In this document: positions 38,979 through 39,753 of the stretch, one piece after another
How the letters are laid out: every line of letters starts with the position of its first letter
Numbering within the stretch: the stretch's first letter is position 1
Assembly: GCA_964421675.1 (NCBI GenBank)
Contig: CAYQXV010000031.1
Location: 1 to 39,753, forward strand
Origin: CALLPQ01 sp964421675
GTDB taxonomy: Bacteria > Pseudomonadota > Alphaproteobacteria > Caulobacterales > Parvularculaceae
Direction of reading: 5' to 3'
Length of the DNA: 39,753 nt
The notes under the pieces: generated by a model
What the model saw: only the letters and a program-made list of their open reading frames with translations
Database searches by the model: none
Told to the model about the DNA's origin: nothing
Translations under genes and position numbers: made by a program

Positions 38979-39704
38979 ATGGCCGTCGTGTCAAAAAAAC
39001 AAAAACAGAAAACAAGCCGTGATGGCGGGCAAAAGCCGCAAAACGGTCCTGACGAGAACGCGAAGAAACGCGGAATTGGCGGGTTGTTTAAAAAGCGCAA
39101 ACCCGAAGCTGCAGTGCTGCCAGCCATTGATCTTGATGCCAGTCTCAACCGTGCCATGCGCGCGCCTAAAGGCGCACGTAAGTCTGGCGAGGTTCGCTTG
39201 CGCGATAGCCAGGCGGTACGCGATGCGCTGACCGCAATTGAGGGCGCTTTATATGCGTTGGACCAGGCCGATGAAATTCTGGAGCAATGTCTTGAAGTAA
39301 TAAAATCAGCAAAGCATTCTGAAGAAGTGGGCGCGCGGGCCTTGCTGGCGGAAAGTTATGATGAATTGCGTCTTGGCCTCGATGGGGTCAATGCCGAAGC
39401 GGGCGACGGTGTCTCGCTGATTGGGGAAGCGGCGGAAAATCTCGATATTGAGATGACCGGACATGCGCGATACGCCATTGCGGCGTTTCGGCTGGATTCT
39501 TCTCCCAAGGGCCTTAATTTGCCCCCGCCTCTAGAGGCATTTGCGGATATGGCCGAAGTTGACCAGACGCTGGCCCAGGTGACACGGGCACAAACCCGGC
39601 TGGAACGCGCAACTGCAGGCTATTGCCGGGATGCGAAGTTTTTGATGGCGCGGCTGCAGTCAATGGTTTCCCCGCCCAGCGCGGATGCGAGACAAGCGTC
39701 TTAG
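38979..39704 (+). CDS. Protein with a possible flagellin-like helical domain
   Basis: 241 residues from the ATG at 38979 (GGAG 8 bases before). The first 45 residues are very basic (KKQKQKTSRDGGQKPQ, RGIGGLFKKRKPE). The rest is helical: DALTAIEGALYALDQADEILEQCLEVIKSAK, then LLAESYDELRLGLDGVNAEAGDGVSLIG, and VDQTLAQVTRAQTRLERATAGY at the end. The order of a heptad-like helix, a segment like YxxLRxxLDxxxxxAxxxGxxLIG, and a closing helix is that of flagellin/FlgL-type coiled regions in alphaproteobacteria. A basic N-terminus replaces the flagellin one, so it is not a normal filament protein. The assignment is from pattern only. Confidence 0.45.
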   Translation: MAVVSKKQKQKTSRDGGQKPQNGPDENAKKRGIGGLFKKRKPEAAVLPAIDLDASLNRAMRAPKGARKSGEVRLRDSQAVRDALTAIEGALYALDQADEILEQCLEVIKSAKHSEEVGARALLAESYDELRLGLDGVNAEAGDGVSLIGEAAENLDIEMTGHARYAIAAFRLDSSPKGLNLPPPLEAFADMAEVDQTLAQVTRAQTRLERATAGYCRDAKFLMARLQSMVSPPSADARQAS

Positions 39705-39753
39705 AGGCTCAGTAATGAGGCGCGTCTGTTGGATGACTTTATTCTGAACGGTC

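Overview
The window looks like chromosomal DNA of an alphaproteobacterium, most likely a marine, Hyphomonas-like lineage. This rests on recognisable gene families and synteny only: rsmD, rluB and tadA close together, a DUF4169 small protein, a Gln-variant dihydroorotase, and a beta-helix/dihaem lipoprotein pair first named from Hyphomonas neptunium. No similarity search was run. I saw no rRNA, tRNA, CRISPR array, prophage or recognisable transposase. A run of exactly 100 N (23145-23244) marks a scaffold gap.

Layout. 1-4298: housekeeping (lipoprotein fragment, rsmD, yghU-type GST, BASS transporter, DUF4169, rluB, tadA). 4313-9900: exported TPR protein, membrane-anchored AraC regulator, CPBP protease, exported amidohydrolase, and an ArsR/SRPBCC pair with a clear palindromic operator. 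10104-22346: an unusual accessory block. 22340-24505: PadR regulator, a lipoprotein gene cut by the gap, a VOC protein, and a membrane-protein/XRE pair. 24650-39704: mostly metabolism (acyl-CoA dehydrogenase, lipoprotein methyltransferase, desaturase with a FabH-like synthase, tag, ygfZ, dihydroorotase, beta-helix/cytochrome pair, yaaA, FAD oxidase), ending with a protein whose C-terminal part resembles flagellin.

The most interesting part is 10104-22346. Two DUF6090-like membrane proteins are followed by a tandem series of small paralogues, mostly translationally coupled by 4-base stop/start overlaps. Each paralogue starts with nearly the same 'head' (Met-Thr-Leu-Glu, aromatic residues, one membrane helix), carries a diverged cytosolic body that often contains a W-x3-R motif, and ends in an acidic tail whose codons also form the ribosome-binding site of the next gene. 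Nine intact copies and two broken ones are visible. A multi-pass membrane protein sits inside the series and a CPBP intramembrane protease ends it. The series is interrupted by about 3.8 kb carrying three opposite-strand genes. The break on the left lies inside a head; on the right lies a short copy of the series' own 3' end fused to half a paralogue. This suggests a modular array that gains, loses and breaks cassettes by recombination at its conserved junctions. Its function is unknown; signalling, envelope stress or immunity to a toxin or phage are only guesses.

Likely regulation visible in the DNA: an ArsR operator at 9049-9064, an AT-rich palindrome in front of padR (22963-22981), repeats in front of the XRE pair (23704-23770), twin palindromes upstream of the AraC gene (5297-5330), and a strong terminator at 27002-27032.
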